From the NCBI RefSeq assembly GCF_011189575.1, contig NZ_PUJW01000022.1, positions 1-64,000 on the forward strand: a DNA stretch of 64,000 nt. Reading direction: 5' to 3'. The DNA is from Photorhabdus cinerea. Lineage in GTDB: Bacteria > Pseudomonadota > Gammaproteobacteria > Enterobacterales > Enterobacteriaceae. Positions 48,765 to 61,800 of this stretch are shown one piece after another. A program made the translations under genes and the position numbers. Position 1 is the first letter of the stretch, and the number at the start of each line of letters is the position of its first letter. The notes below the pieces were generated by a model. It was not told the DNA's origin. It worked only from the letters and a program-made list of their open reading frames with translations, and searched no databases.

Positions 48765-49546
48765 TACACTTTTGGGGACCGTGGCTTAATAACAGTGAAC
48801 AACAGCATTATTGAGAATAAATTTGGAATAAATAGCGATATTAATTTTACGGATCAAGTAATGATTGGATAAACCATGTCAAACTAATTTGACTTTAAGC
48901 TGAAATTAGCATCATTCATTTTGCTGTTATATAGAATTTAAAGATACATTTGAATAAGTAATTAATTATGTGATTTTATTTCCTAATAATAATAAACAAA
49001 TAATTTATTTTTAATTTAAAACTATTTATTTATGGTATTAAAAATAACTGACATATGTATTGGTTGTATTATTTTTTTATTACGAAAAAATATATATAAA
49101 AATTAGTTTTAATCTGAAATTATTTCATCTCGGTGTTAAATATAATTAGCGTTTACATTAGTTGTATAATTTGATTATTATAAAATAATATGTAATGAAG
49201 CTGGTTTATATTTTTGCATGTTAAGATATACCTCAATATGCTATTAACTTGATGATAAATATGGTTTTTTGTTGGGATGGAGGGTGGCTGATTTGCAGAT
49301 GGTTATCAAAGTAAACCCATTGTTAATTAAAAGTCAGGAGAGTGAATTCATCTTTCTAGTATCTGGTTTTTCCTGAAATAATTTACATCAGATATTAATA
49401 TCAAATGGACAAAATACAGCAAGGATTTAGCTCTCATGTCAGTAGATATATCCAATAGATCCATTTTTATTTTAGTTATGGAATTCAGCGTCAGCCAATA
49501 AAATTGTCGCAAATCAAAGACGCTTATCTAAAAAACAGGAACAAAA
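48765..49546. other. Long AT-rich region upstream of the NRPS
   Basis: Almost 800 bp without a credible gene, strongly AT-rich to about 49260, with many stops in all frames. It probably contains the NRPS promoter and is a likely target of H-NS-type silencing because of its composition (inference). Confidence 0.4.
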
Positions 49547-49603
49547 ATGGAATATCTTTTTCCGGTTCTCGTTCATCAGATGAACTATTTATTCCGTTAT
49601 TAG
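49547..49603 (+). CDS. Possible 18-residue leader peptide upstream of the NRPS
   Basis: ATG at 49547 with AGGA 6 nt upstream encodes 18 residues ending in NYLFRY, then TAG. A hairpin with an 8-bp stem (49617-49624 with 49628-49635) follows 13 nt later, and the NRPS starts about 170 nt beyond that. The layout resembles a leader ORF, but there is no T-run and no codon bias to support attenuation. Could be chance. Confidence 0.25.
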   Translation: MEYLFPVLVHQMNYLFRY

Positions 49604-49809
49604 GAAAATTATCGTTGCATAATTGTTAATTATGCGGCTATTAACCGGAATATGACATCCAGCGCCTGAGAGAAAATATTGCCTGAGCATCCTTCGATGT
49701 TTGGTTTGCTCGTTGTTATTTCTCTTAAAAGTAAAAGAAAAACATTTGTGATGGTTGCTGGGAATAACAGTTTTCAAATATTTAACAGATTTGTTGAGGT
49801 AGTAAGTAA

Positions 49810-52800
49810 ATGAAAGAGAGTATCGCTAAAAAGGGAAGTTCCCTTGAAGCTGAACGCACGTTGTTGCTGGAAACCTGGAACGCGACTGAAACACCGTATC
49901 CTAACCAGTTGTGCCTTCATCAGTTGTTTGAACAACAGGCAGCGAAAACCCCGGCAGCTACGGCACTGATAGCGGGACAGCAGATCCTCAGTTACGCGGA
50001 ACTGAATGCTGGTGCTAATCGGTTAGCACATCAACTGATTGAACAGGGGATTCATCCGGATGACCATGTTGCAATTTTGTTAGAACGATCCATTGATCTG
50101 GTGGTGGCCCAGTTGGCTATCCTTAAGGCTGGTGCTGTTTACATGCCTATAGACCCCAGCGTACCGGACGAACGAAAAAATTGGCTGATAAGCGATTGCT
50201 CGGCCAAGTTGTTGCTTACCGATATGCAGTTTGATATTCCGGCTGACCTTGCTGTTCCACTATTTCGTCTCTCCGATAAGACAAACGCAGACAAGAAGGG
50301 AGATTATCTCAATCCTGACTTACCGAGTTCCAGTACCCAAGCTGCGTATATCATGTACACCTCCGGTTCGACTGGCATGCCAAAAGGCGTGGTAGTGCCT
50401 CATCGGGCCGTTGTCCGACTGGTCATTAATAATGGCTATGCTGAAATTAGGCCGGATGATCGGATTGCTTTTGCTGCTAACCCCGCTTTCGATGCCAGTA
50501 CGTTTGAAGTTTGGGCACCGTTGCTTAATGGTGCTGCGCTGGTGGTTATCGACCACCTCACCTTACTGACCCCACCAGATTTAGTGCAAGTATTACAACA
50601 ACATCACATTACTATCCTGTGGCTGAGTGTTGGGTTGTTTAACCGGCTGGCAATAGAACTGGCCCCGGTGTTGCCTCAGCTTAAAATTCTGTTAGTCGGG
50701 GGAGATGTCCTTGATCCGCATATCATTGCTCAGGTGCTGCGTAATAGTCCGCCACAACAATTCTTGAATGCCTATGGTCCGACTGAAGGCACTACCTTTA
50801 CCACGACATATCGTATTGAATCGTTCCCTTTGAGAACCAGCAACATTTCCATTGGTCAACCAATCGCTAATACGCGGGTTTATCTGTTGGACACTGATGG
50901 TCAGCCAGTACCGCTGGGGATGGTCGGTGAAATTTATGTTGGCGGAGACGGGGTTGCCTGCGGTTATCTCAATCGACCTGAATTGACGGCGGAACGTTTC
51001 CTGATAGATCCATTTAGTGATTCACCGGGTGCGAGAATGTACCGCACCGGGGATTTGGCTCGTTATCTGCCGGACGGCAATCTGGAATTCCTTGGGCGTA
51101 ACGATCAACAGGTTAAAATCCGCGGCTTCCGGATTGAACCGGGGGAAATTGAGGATCGGTTGGTAGAATATCCTACGGTACGTGAAGCGGTTGTGCTGGC
51201 GCTGGGTGATGGTCAGGACAAACATCTGGTTGCCTATGTGTTGGCGCAAGCGGAGGACGGATTGGCCGCCCACTTGCGTGACCACCTAAGTGTCCGGTTG
51301 CCTGATTACATGGTACCGGTTGCTTTTGTGCGTTTGGATGAATTCCCGTTAACCCCAAATGGCAAATTGGATCGCCGGGCGTTGCCAGCACCGGGAGAGG
51401 AAGCCTTTGCCCGTCAAGTTTATGCCGCGCCACAAGGGGAGATGGAAACTGTACTAGCAACTCTCTGGCGTGAATTACTGGGGATTGAGCAGATTAGCCG
51501 CCATGACAGTTTCTTTGCACTGGGCGGCCACTCACTGCTAGGTGTGCGAATGATTGAACGTTTGCGTCAGCTTGGGTTGACGCTGGCGGCACGTGACCTG
51601 TTCCAGTCGCCGGTTCTGTTGGAACTTGCTCAAACATTGGGACAGCATCAGTCTGTGGTGTTGCCGCCGAATGTCATTACGCCGACGACTACGACGCTGA
51701 CACCAGAGATGTTACCGCTGATTGATCTGACTCAGCCTGACATTGACCACATCGTCGGACAAGTGCCGGGCGGGATTGCTAATATTCAGGATATCTATGC
51801 ATTGTCGCCATTGCAGGACGGTATCCTGTTCCACCATCTGTTGGCAAATGAAGGCGACCCTTATCTGTTGGTCTATCCGATGACCTTTGCTGATCGGACT
51901 CTACTGGATCGTTATCTGGTAGCGGTTCAACAGGTGGTTAACCGTCATGATATTCTGCGGACTGCTTTCATCTGGCAAGGATTATCCGTTCCGGCTCAGG
52001 TGGTTTGGCGTCAAGCACAGTTATCAGTGACCGAATTGGTGTTGGACCCAACTGACGGCTCGGTCAGTGAGCAATTGGCTCAACGTTTTGACCCACGACA
52101 ACACCGTCTTGACCTGAGTCAAGCTCCGCTGTTGCGTTTTATTGTCGCTCGGGAAACTGATGGCCGTTGGGTAGCCCTGCAATTGCAGCATCACCTCATT
52201 GGTGATCATACAACGATGGAAGTGATGAACCGGGAAGTTCAGGCGTACTTTGCTGATCAGGGGGATAGTCTGCTTGATCCAGTCCCTTTTCGTAATTTGG
52301 TAGCTCAGGCTCGACTGGGAGGAAGTCAGGAAGAGTATTCTCGTTTCTTTACTGACATGTTGGCGGAGGTGGATGAGCCGACACTACCGTTTGGACTAAC
52401 CGAAGTGCATCGTGATGGTTCGCAGGTGACACAATCGCATCAGCCGCTATCACCGATACTGAATGATCGCTTGCGTGGTCAGGCTCGGCGTCTTGGTGTC
52501 AGTCTGGCGGCCTTATGCCATCTGGCTTGGGCGCAGGTCCTGTCGCGTACCAGTGGTCAGGATAAAGTCGTCTTTGGTACCGTGCTGTTTGGCCGCATGG
52601 CAGCGGGGGAAGGGGCTGACAGTGGCATGGGGCTGTTTATCAATACCCTGCCGTTGCGGCTGGATATGGATGATACCCCGGTGCAAGAGAGTGTCAAAGT
52701 GGCACATACCCGGCTGGCCGGATTGCTGGATCATGAGTTCGCCTCATTGGCGCTGGCCCAGCGTTGCAGTGGTGTGCAGAGTGGAACACCACTTTTTAGT

Positions 52801-55800
52801 GCCCTGCTAAACTACCGGCATAATGAACAGCCGATAACCCCGCATGAAATCATGAACGGAATTGAATTCCTTGGGGAACAGGAGCGCACCAACTACCCGT
52901 TTGTGTTGTCGGTAGAGGACGGTGGCTCTACTTTGGGGCTGACCGCTCAGGTGGTGCAACCGTTTGATCCAGCACGGATATGCGGTTATATGCAACAGGC
53001 GCTGGAAAGTCTGGCTGATACGCTTGAACAGGCGCCGGAAACCCCAGTTCGGACACTGAACGTCTTGCCTGAAACTGAACGCATATTATTGCTGAATACC
53101 TGGAACGCCACTGAAATCGCTTATCCTAAGCAGTTATGCCTTCATCAATTGTTTGAACAACAGGCAGCGAAAACCCCGGATGCCACAGCACTGATAGCCG
53201 GAGATCAAACCTTCAGCTATGCGGAATTGAACACCCGTGCTAACCGACTGGCCCATCAACTGATCGAACAGGGGATACACCCGGATAACCACATTGCAAT
53301 CCTGTTAGAGCGCTCGGTTGAACTGATAGTGGCACAATTGGCTATTCTCAAGGTTGGTGCTGTTTACGTGCCGATAGATCTCAACGTGCCGGATGATCGG
53401 AAAAATGGGTTGATTAGTGACTGCTCAGCGAAGTTGTTGATCACGGGTGGGCAGGTAACTATCCCAACTGACCTGGCTATTCCTGTGCTGCGTTTCACGG
53501 GTGAGACCAATACCATCAGGGAAAAAGAGGGCATCAATCCTGACTTACCTCGTTCCAGTACCGGATCAGCGTATATCATGTATACCTCCGGCTCGACCGG
53601 CACACCAAAAGGAGTGATAGTGTCTCATCGGGCGGTAGTCCGGCTGGTCATTAATAATGGGTATGTTGAAATCGGACAGGATGATCGGGTGGTCTTCGCT
53701 GCTAACCCCGCGTTTGATGCCAGCACCTTCGAAGTCTGGAGCCCTTTGCTCAATGGTGGAACATTAGTGGTTATCGATCATGCCACGCTGTTGACGCCGA
53801 AGGCGTTTGTACAGGCGTTACAGGATTATCGAATCACTATTCTGTGGCTGAGTGTCGGGCTGTTTAATCGGCTGGCCGCGGATTTGTCGCCGGTTCTTCC
53901 TCAGATCAAGAGCCTGATTGTCGGCGGAGATGTGCTCGATCCGTCGGTGATCAACCAGATTCTGCGCAATAATCCGCCACAACAGTTACTGAATGGCTAT
54001 GGACCGACAGAAGGCACGACCTTTACCACGACATACCGTATCACTGCGTTAGCGCCGGGAGCAACGAAGATCCCGATTGGTCGCCCGATTGCCAACACGC
54101 GAGTTTATCTGTTGGATGCGGACAATCACCCGGTGCCGTTGGGGGTGATCGGTGAGATTTATGTGGGCGGAGAAGGGGTAGCCAGCGGTTATCTTAATCG
54201 CCCGGATTTGACTGCCGAGCGTTTCCTTGCTGATCCGTTTAGTGATGAGGCAGAGGCGCGGATGTACAAGACCGGGGATTTGGCGCGCTACCTGCCGGAT
54301 GGTAATCTGGAATTTCTGGGTCGTAACGATCAACAGGTTAAAATCCGGGGTTTCCGGGTGGAGCCGGGAGAAATCGAAACCCGGTTGATGGAATATCCTG
54401 CGGTGCGTGAGGCAGCGGTGCTGGCACGGGGTGACGGGCAAGACAAACGTCTGGTTGCTTATGTGGCGGCGGAGCCGGATGAAGGATTATCTAATAGCTT
54501 GCGTACTCATTTGAGGACTATTTTACCGGATTATATGATACCGGTGGCTTTCGTGCGTCTGGATACGCTTCCGTTAACGCCTAACGGTAAACTGAACCGA
54601 CAGGCATTACCGAGGTTGGGTGAAGAAGCGTTTGCCCGTCAGGTTTACGAAGCGCCACAAGGGGAAATGGAGATTGCCCTGGCGGCTATCTGGCGTGAAT
54701 TGCTGGGGATTGACCCGATAAGCCGGCATGATAATTTCTTTGCACTGGGCGGCCATTCATTGCTGGCGGTGCGGGTAATGAACCGGGTGTCGACTTTAGG
54801 TATTGAACTGTCGCTGACCACCTTATTTGAATCCCCCTCGTTGACGGCTTTTGCTCAGGTGATGAATACCCGGCTTGGTGAACAAAGCAGGATACTCCCG
54901 GCTATCATGCCGATATCCCGTGAGGGTGAGTTGCCTCTGTCATTCGCCCAACAACGTCTATGGTTCCTGGCGCAGCTTGAGGGGGTGAGTGATACCTATC
55001 ATATTCCTGTGGCACTGCGTTTGAGTGGTCAGCTTGATATTGGAGCTTGGCAGCGGGCGCTTGATACGCTGTTTACCCGCCATGAAGCATTACGTTCCGT
55101 ATTCGTTTCCGTTGACGGTCAACCTCAGGTTGAACTGTTGCCGGCTGAGTCGGGTTTACTAATGAAAAAATACGATCTGCGTAAAGCCCCGGACGTGGAC
55201 GAACAGCTTAAGCATGTATGCACACATGAAGCTGAGGCTCCGTTTGATCTCGTTCAAGGGCCATTAATCCGCTCTGCTTTGATACAACGGGCTGATGATG
55301 ATTATGTATTTTTACTGACCCAGCATCACATTGTTTCAGACGGCTGGTCTGTTAATGTGCTGATACGTGAACTGAACGCGCTTTACACTGCTTTTCTGGT
55401 AGGACAACGTGATCCGTTACCTCCATTGGTGCTCCAGTATCCTGATTATGCTGCATGGCAGCGTCAATGGCTGTCGGCTGAGCGGGTACAAGTTCAATCT
55501 GACTATTGGCGTATTGCGCTGGCTGATGCACCGGTCCTGTTGGATTTGCCTACTGACCGACCACGCCCGCCTCAACAGTCATTTGTCGGTAACGTCTTGC
55601 CTATCAATCTGGGTGCAGAATTAACAACATCGCTTAAGCGCCTGAGTGAACAGCAAGGGGGCACGTTATTCATGACTCTGTTGTTAGCTTGGGCCACGGT
55701 CTTGTCACGTCTGTCCGGTCAGGAAGATCTGATAATAGGTACTCCGAGCGCGGGTCGCAGCCGTCAGGAGGTGGAATCCCTGATCGGTTTCTTTGTCAAT

Positions 55801-58800
55801 ACGCTGGCCTTGCGTATCGATTTATCGGGCGCTCCGAATGTGGCGGAATTGCTGGCGCGTGTGCGGAAAATCGCGCTGGCGGCGCAGGATCATCAGGATC
55901 TGCCTTTCGAGCAAGTTGTTGAAATCGTACAACCACCACGCAGACCAGAACATACTCCGCTGTTCCAGGTGATGTTTGCCTGGCAGGACGGTGAAACAGA
56001 AGAATGGCAATTACCAGGATTGGAAGTGGCACCAATCGGACAGGGATATGATATCGCTAAATTCGATTTGCAACTGGAATTGATGGAGAAGGATGGAGAG
56101 GTTGTTGGGACGTTAAATTATTCTTCTGCCTTGTTCGACCTGGAAACGATTGAAAGGCAGGTTGGCTATTTGCAGGCCATGTTGCGAGCAATGGTGAACA
56201 ATCCTCAACAACCTGTCACAGTTGTCGATATCTTGTCACCCAATGAGCGGACATTATTGTTGGAAAGCTGGAATGCGACCGAAGAGTCATATCCTGAGCA
56301 GTTGTGTGTTCACCAATTATTTGAACAACAGGCAGAGAAGGCCCCAGATGCCATAGCAGTGAAGTATGAAAACCAGACGCTGAGCTATGCGGAACTTAAT
56401 ACCCGTGCTAATCGGCTGGCTCATCAGCTTATTGTACTCGGAGTGAAACCGGATCATCGGGTAGCGATTTGTGCGGCACGTTCACTCGCCCGGGTGGTCG
56501 GGTTGCTGGCTGTATTGAAAGCGGGTGGCGCTTATGTGCCGTTGGACCCAGCTTATCCGGGCGAACGTCTGTCACATATTTTGGCTGATGCTGCGCCGGC
56601 TATTTTGCTGGCAGACAACGCTGGATGTACAGCGTTGGGTGAAGAGATGCTTTCGGGGCTGACTGTACTTGATCCAAATTTGCTGTCTGACCAGCCGGAC
56701 TGTAACCCGCAGGTACCGGCATTGACCTCCCATCATCTGGCGTATGTGATTTACACCTCTGGTTCTACCGGCACGCCAAAAGGGGTAATGGTTGAACATC
56801 AAGGGTTGGTCAATCTTATCCAGGATAAAATTGACCAGTTTGATATTCGCAGTTATAGCAGAATGTTGCAGTTCGCCTCATTTGGCTTTGATGCCAGTGT
56901 CTGGGAGGTCATGATGACGCTGTGTGGTGGTGCCAGCCTGATTATTCCTGATGATACTGTTCGTCAGGACCCGCATAGTCTCTGGTGTTACCTAGAAGAT
57001 CAGGCGGTGACACACGCTTGCCTGACCCCGGCTTTGCTCCGGGATGGCGCTGATTTACCGGTGATGACCATAAAACCGACGTTGATACTGGGTGGTGAAG
57101 CGCCCAGTGCGGCGCTGCTTCAAGCACTATGTGGTCGGGCAATAGTGTTCAATGCCTATGGTCCGACAGAGATAACGGTTTGCGCCACAGTTTGGCGTTG
57201 CCCTTTAAACTATCTAGATGAGACTATTCCTATTGGGCGTCCGACAGCCAATATGCGTGTTTATTTATTGGATGACCACAATCAGCTAGTGCCATTAGGG
57301 GCAGTAGGTGAGTTATATATTGGGGGTGTGGGTGTTGCGCGGGGTTATCTCAATCGTCCTGAATTGACTGATGAACATTTCCTGACTGATCCGTTCAGTC
57401 ATAAAGCGGGTGCACGGATGTACCGAACCGGGGATTTGGCCCGTTACTTGCCGGATGGCAATTTAGTGTTTGTTGGCCGTAATGACCAGCAGGTTAAAAT
57501 CCGTGGCTTCCGCATTGAACCGGGAGAAATTGAGGTCCGATTGACCGAATATCCAGCGGTGAGTGAAGCTCTGGTATTAGCATTGGGTGATGGGCAGGAT
57601 AAGCGCTTGATTGCCTATGTAGTGGCAGACGCAGATGACGGACTGGCTAACAAACTGCGTGAACATCTGAGTGCAATTTTGCCTGATTATATGGTGCCTG
57701 CGGCTTTTGTGCGTTTGGATACTTTCCCGCTGACTCCGAATGGCAAATTGGATCGTCGGGCGCTGCCAGTGCCTGATCAGAACGCCTTTGCTCGTCAGAT
57801 TTACCAGGCGCCGCAAGGAGAAATTGAAACGGCATTGGCGACTATTTGGAGTGAATTACTGGAAGTTAAACAGATCAGCCGGCACGACAGCTTCTTTGCC
57901 TTGGGGGGGCATTCGCTCCTTGCTGTCAAGATGATTGAACGTTTGCGGCGGATTGGACTGGGTGTATCGGTTCAAGCACTATTCCAGCATCCGACATTGA
58001 GTGTGCTGGCTCAGTCATTGTCTCAGAGTCATGAGATTAGAGTGCCTGATAACCGCATTACACCGGATACACCTGTACTGACACCGGAGATGTTGCCGCT
58101 GATTGATCTGACTCAGCCTGAAATTGATCGCATTGTTGATCAAATACCGGGTGGGATAACCAATATTCAGGATATCTATGCGCTGTCACCGTTGCAGGAT
58201 GGCATCTTGTTCCACCATTTGCTGGCAAACGAGGGCGATCCTTATCTGCTAATCACCCAACAAGCTTTTGCAGATCGGCATTTGTTGGACCGTTATCTGG
58301 CAGCCGTTCAGCAGGTAGTTGACCGCCATGATATCCTGCGCACGGCCTTTGTTTGGCAAGGATTGTCTGTTCCGGCTCAGGTGGTTTGCCGCCAGATACC
58401 TTTATCTGTGACTGAACTGATACTTGATCCGGCTGATGGTCTTATTAGTGACCAATTGTCCCAACGTTTTGACTCGTGTCGGTATCGTATCGACTTGAGT
58501 CAGGCACCGTTGTTGCGCTTTGTCGTCACACAGGAACCCGATGGCCGCTGGATTCTACTACAATTGCTGCATCATTTGATTGGCGATCACACCACGCTGG
58601 AAGTGATGAACAGCGAAGTACAGGCATATCTTACCGGGCAGGTAGACAGTCTGTCGGCTCCGGTCCCTTTCCGTAATTTGGTGGCTCAGGCCCAGTTGGG
58701 CGTCAGTCAGGAAGAGCATACTCGTTTCTTTACCGGCATGTTGGCTGAAGTGGATGAACCAACGCTACCATTTGGTCTGGCGGAAGTACACCATGATGGC

Positions 58801-61800
58801 TCCCAAGTGGTGGAGTCGCATCGGATGCTGACAGCTGGGCTGAATAATCGCTTACGTAGTCAGGCCCGGCGTTTAGGCGTCAGTATGGCAGCTCTGTGTC
58901 ACCTGGCTTGGGCACAGGTGTTGTCGCGTACCAGTGGACAGGCGCAAGTGGTGTTCGGCACTGTATTGTTTGGACGTATGCAAGCAGGTGAAGGTTCTGA
59001 TAGCGGTATGGGATTGTTTATCAATACCTTACCGTTGCGGCTGGATATGGATGATACCCCGGTGCAGGAGAGTGTCAGAGTGGCACATACCCGGCTGGCC
59101 GGATTGCTGGAGTATGAGCACGCGTCTTTGGCGTTGGCTCAGCGTTGCAGTGGTGTAGCCAGCGGTATACCGCTTTTCAATGCGCTGTTGAACTACCGGC
59201 ATAATGAACAGCCAATAACCCCGCATGAAATCATGAGCGGGATTGAATTCCTTGGTGCTAAAGAGCGTACTAACTATCCGTTTGTATTGTCGGTGGAGGA
59301 TGGAGGTTCCGATCTAGGGATAACGGCTCAGGTAGTACAGCCGTTTGATCCAGCACGGATATGCGGTTATATGCAACAGGCACTGGAAAGTCTGGCTGAT
59401 ATGCTTGAACAGGCGCCGGAAACCCCAGTACGGACACTGAACGTCTTGCCCGAAACTGAACGTACTTTATTGCTGAATACCTGGAACGCCACTGAAATCG
59501 CTTATCCTAAGCAGTTATGCCTTCATCAATTGTTTGAACAACAGGCAGCGAAAACCCCGGATGCCACAGCACTGATAGCCGGAGATCAAACCTTCAGCTA
59601 TGCGGAATTGAACACCCGTGCTAACCGACTGGCCCATCAACTGATCGAACAGGGGATACACCCGGATAACCACATTGCAATCCTGTTAGAGCGCTCGGTT
59701 GAACTGATAGTGGCACAATTGGCTATTCTCAAGGTTGGTGCTGTTTACGTGCCGATAGATCTCAACGTGCCGGATGATCGGAAAAATGGGTTGATTAGTG
59801 ACTGCTCAGCGAAGTTGTTGATCACGGGTGGGCAGGTAACTATCCCAACTGACCTGGCTATTCCTGTGCTGCGTTTCACGGGTGAGACCAATACCATCGG
59901 GGAAAAAGAGGACATCAATCCTGACTTACTTCGTTCCAGTACCGGATCAGCGTATATCATGTATACCTCCGGCTCGACCGGCACACCAAAAGGGGTGATA
60001 GTGTCTCATCGGGCAGTAGTCCGGCTGGTCATTAATAATGGGTATGTTGAAATCGGACAGGATGATCGGGTGGTCTTCGCCGCTAACCCCGCGTTTGATG
60101 CCAGCACCTTCGAAGTCTGGAGCCCCTTGCTTAATGGCGGAACGTTAGTGGTTATTGATCATGCCACGCTGTTGACGCCGAAGGCGTTTGTACAGGCGTT
60201 ACAGGATTACCGAATCACTATTCTGTGGCTGAGTGTCGGGCTGTTTAATCGGCTGGCTGCGGATTTGTCGCCGGTTCTTCCTCAGATCAAGAGCCTGATT
60301 GTCGGCGGAGATGTGCTCGATCCGTCGGTGATCAACCAGATTCTGCGCAATAATCCGCCACAACAGTTACTGAATGGCTATGGACCGACAGAAGGCACGA
60401 CCTTTACCACGACATACCGTATCACTGCGTTAGCACCGGGAGCAACGAAGATCCCGATTGGCCGTCCTATCGCCAACACGCGAGTTTATCTGTTGGATGC
60501 GGACAATCACCCGGTGCCGTTGGGGGTGATCGGTGAGATTTATGTGGGCGGAGAAGGGGTAGCCAGCGGTTATCTTAATCGCCCGGATTTGACTGCCGAG
60601 CGTTTCCTTGCTGATCCGTTTAGTGATGAGGCAGATGCGCGGATGTACAAGACCGGGGATTTGGCGCGCTACCTGCCGGATGGTAATCTGGAATTTCTGG
60701 GTCGTAACGATCAACAGGTTAAAATCCGGGGTTTCCGGGTGGAGCCGGGAGAAATCGAAGCTTGGTTGATGGAATATCCTGCGGTGCGTGAGGCGGCGGT
60801 GCTGGCACAGGATGACGGGCAAGACAAACGTCTGGTTGCTTATGTGGCGGCGGAGCCGGACGAGGGATTATCAAATAGCTTGCGTACTCACCTGAGTTCA
60901 ATCTTGCCTGATTATATGGTGCCAGCCGCTTTTGTACGCTTGGATTCATTCCCACTGACGCCTAATGGCAAGCTGAACCGTCAGGCATTACCGGGGTTGG
61001 GTGAAGAAGCGTTTGCCCGTCAGGTTTACGAAGCGCCACAAGGGGAAATGGAGATTGCCCTGGCGGCTATCTGGCGTGAATTGCTGGGGATTGACCCGAT
61101 AAGCCGGCATGATAATTTCTTTGCACTGGGCGGTCATTCACTGTTGGCGGTGCGGGTGATGAACCGGGTAGCGGCTTTAGGCGTTGAACTGCCGCTCGTA
61201 GCCTTGTTTATGTCACCGTCACTTTCTGCTTTTGCAGAGAAGATCTGTGCACAATGTAATGAAAATAGTCACAGATTGCCTGAAATTACTCCGGTATCTC
61301 GTGGTAGAGCTCTGCCATTGTCGTTTAGTCAGCAGCATCTGTGGTTCCTTGCCCAGTTGGAGGGGGTGAGTGATACCTACCATATTCCTGTCATACAGCG
61401 TTTGCGTGGTCAGCTTGATATTGGTGCTTGGCAGCGGGCGCTTGATGGTCTGTTTGCCCGTCACGAGGCTTTACGTTCTGTCTTTGTGACGGTTGAGGGT
61501 CAACCCCAGGTCGAATTGTTACCGGCTAAATCCGGTGTACCCATGAAAAAATATGATTTGAGAGGCGCCACTGATGCCGATGAGCAGCTCAAGCGTTTGT
61601 GTCTGGAAGAGTCTGGGGCATCGTTTGATCTTGCCCACGGCCCCTTAATTCGTTCCAGTTTGATACAACTGGCAGATGGGGATTACGTATTTCTGTTGAC
61701 CTTGCATCATATTATTTTCGATGGCTGGTCCTTAGGGATACTGAAATCAGAACTAAGTGCCCTCTATGCGGCTTTTTTGGCAGGGGAACCTGATCCGTTG

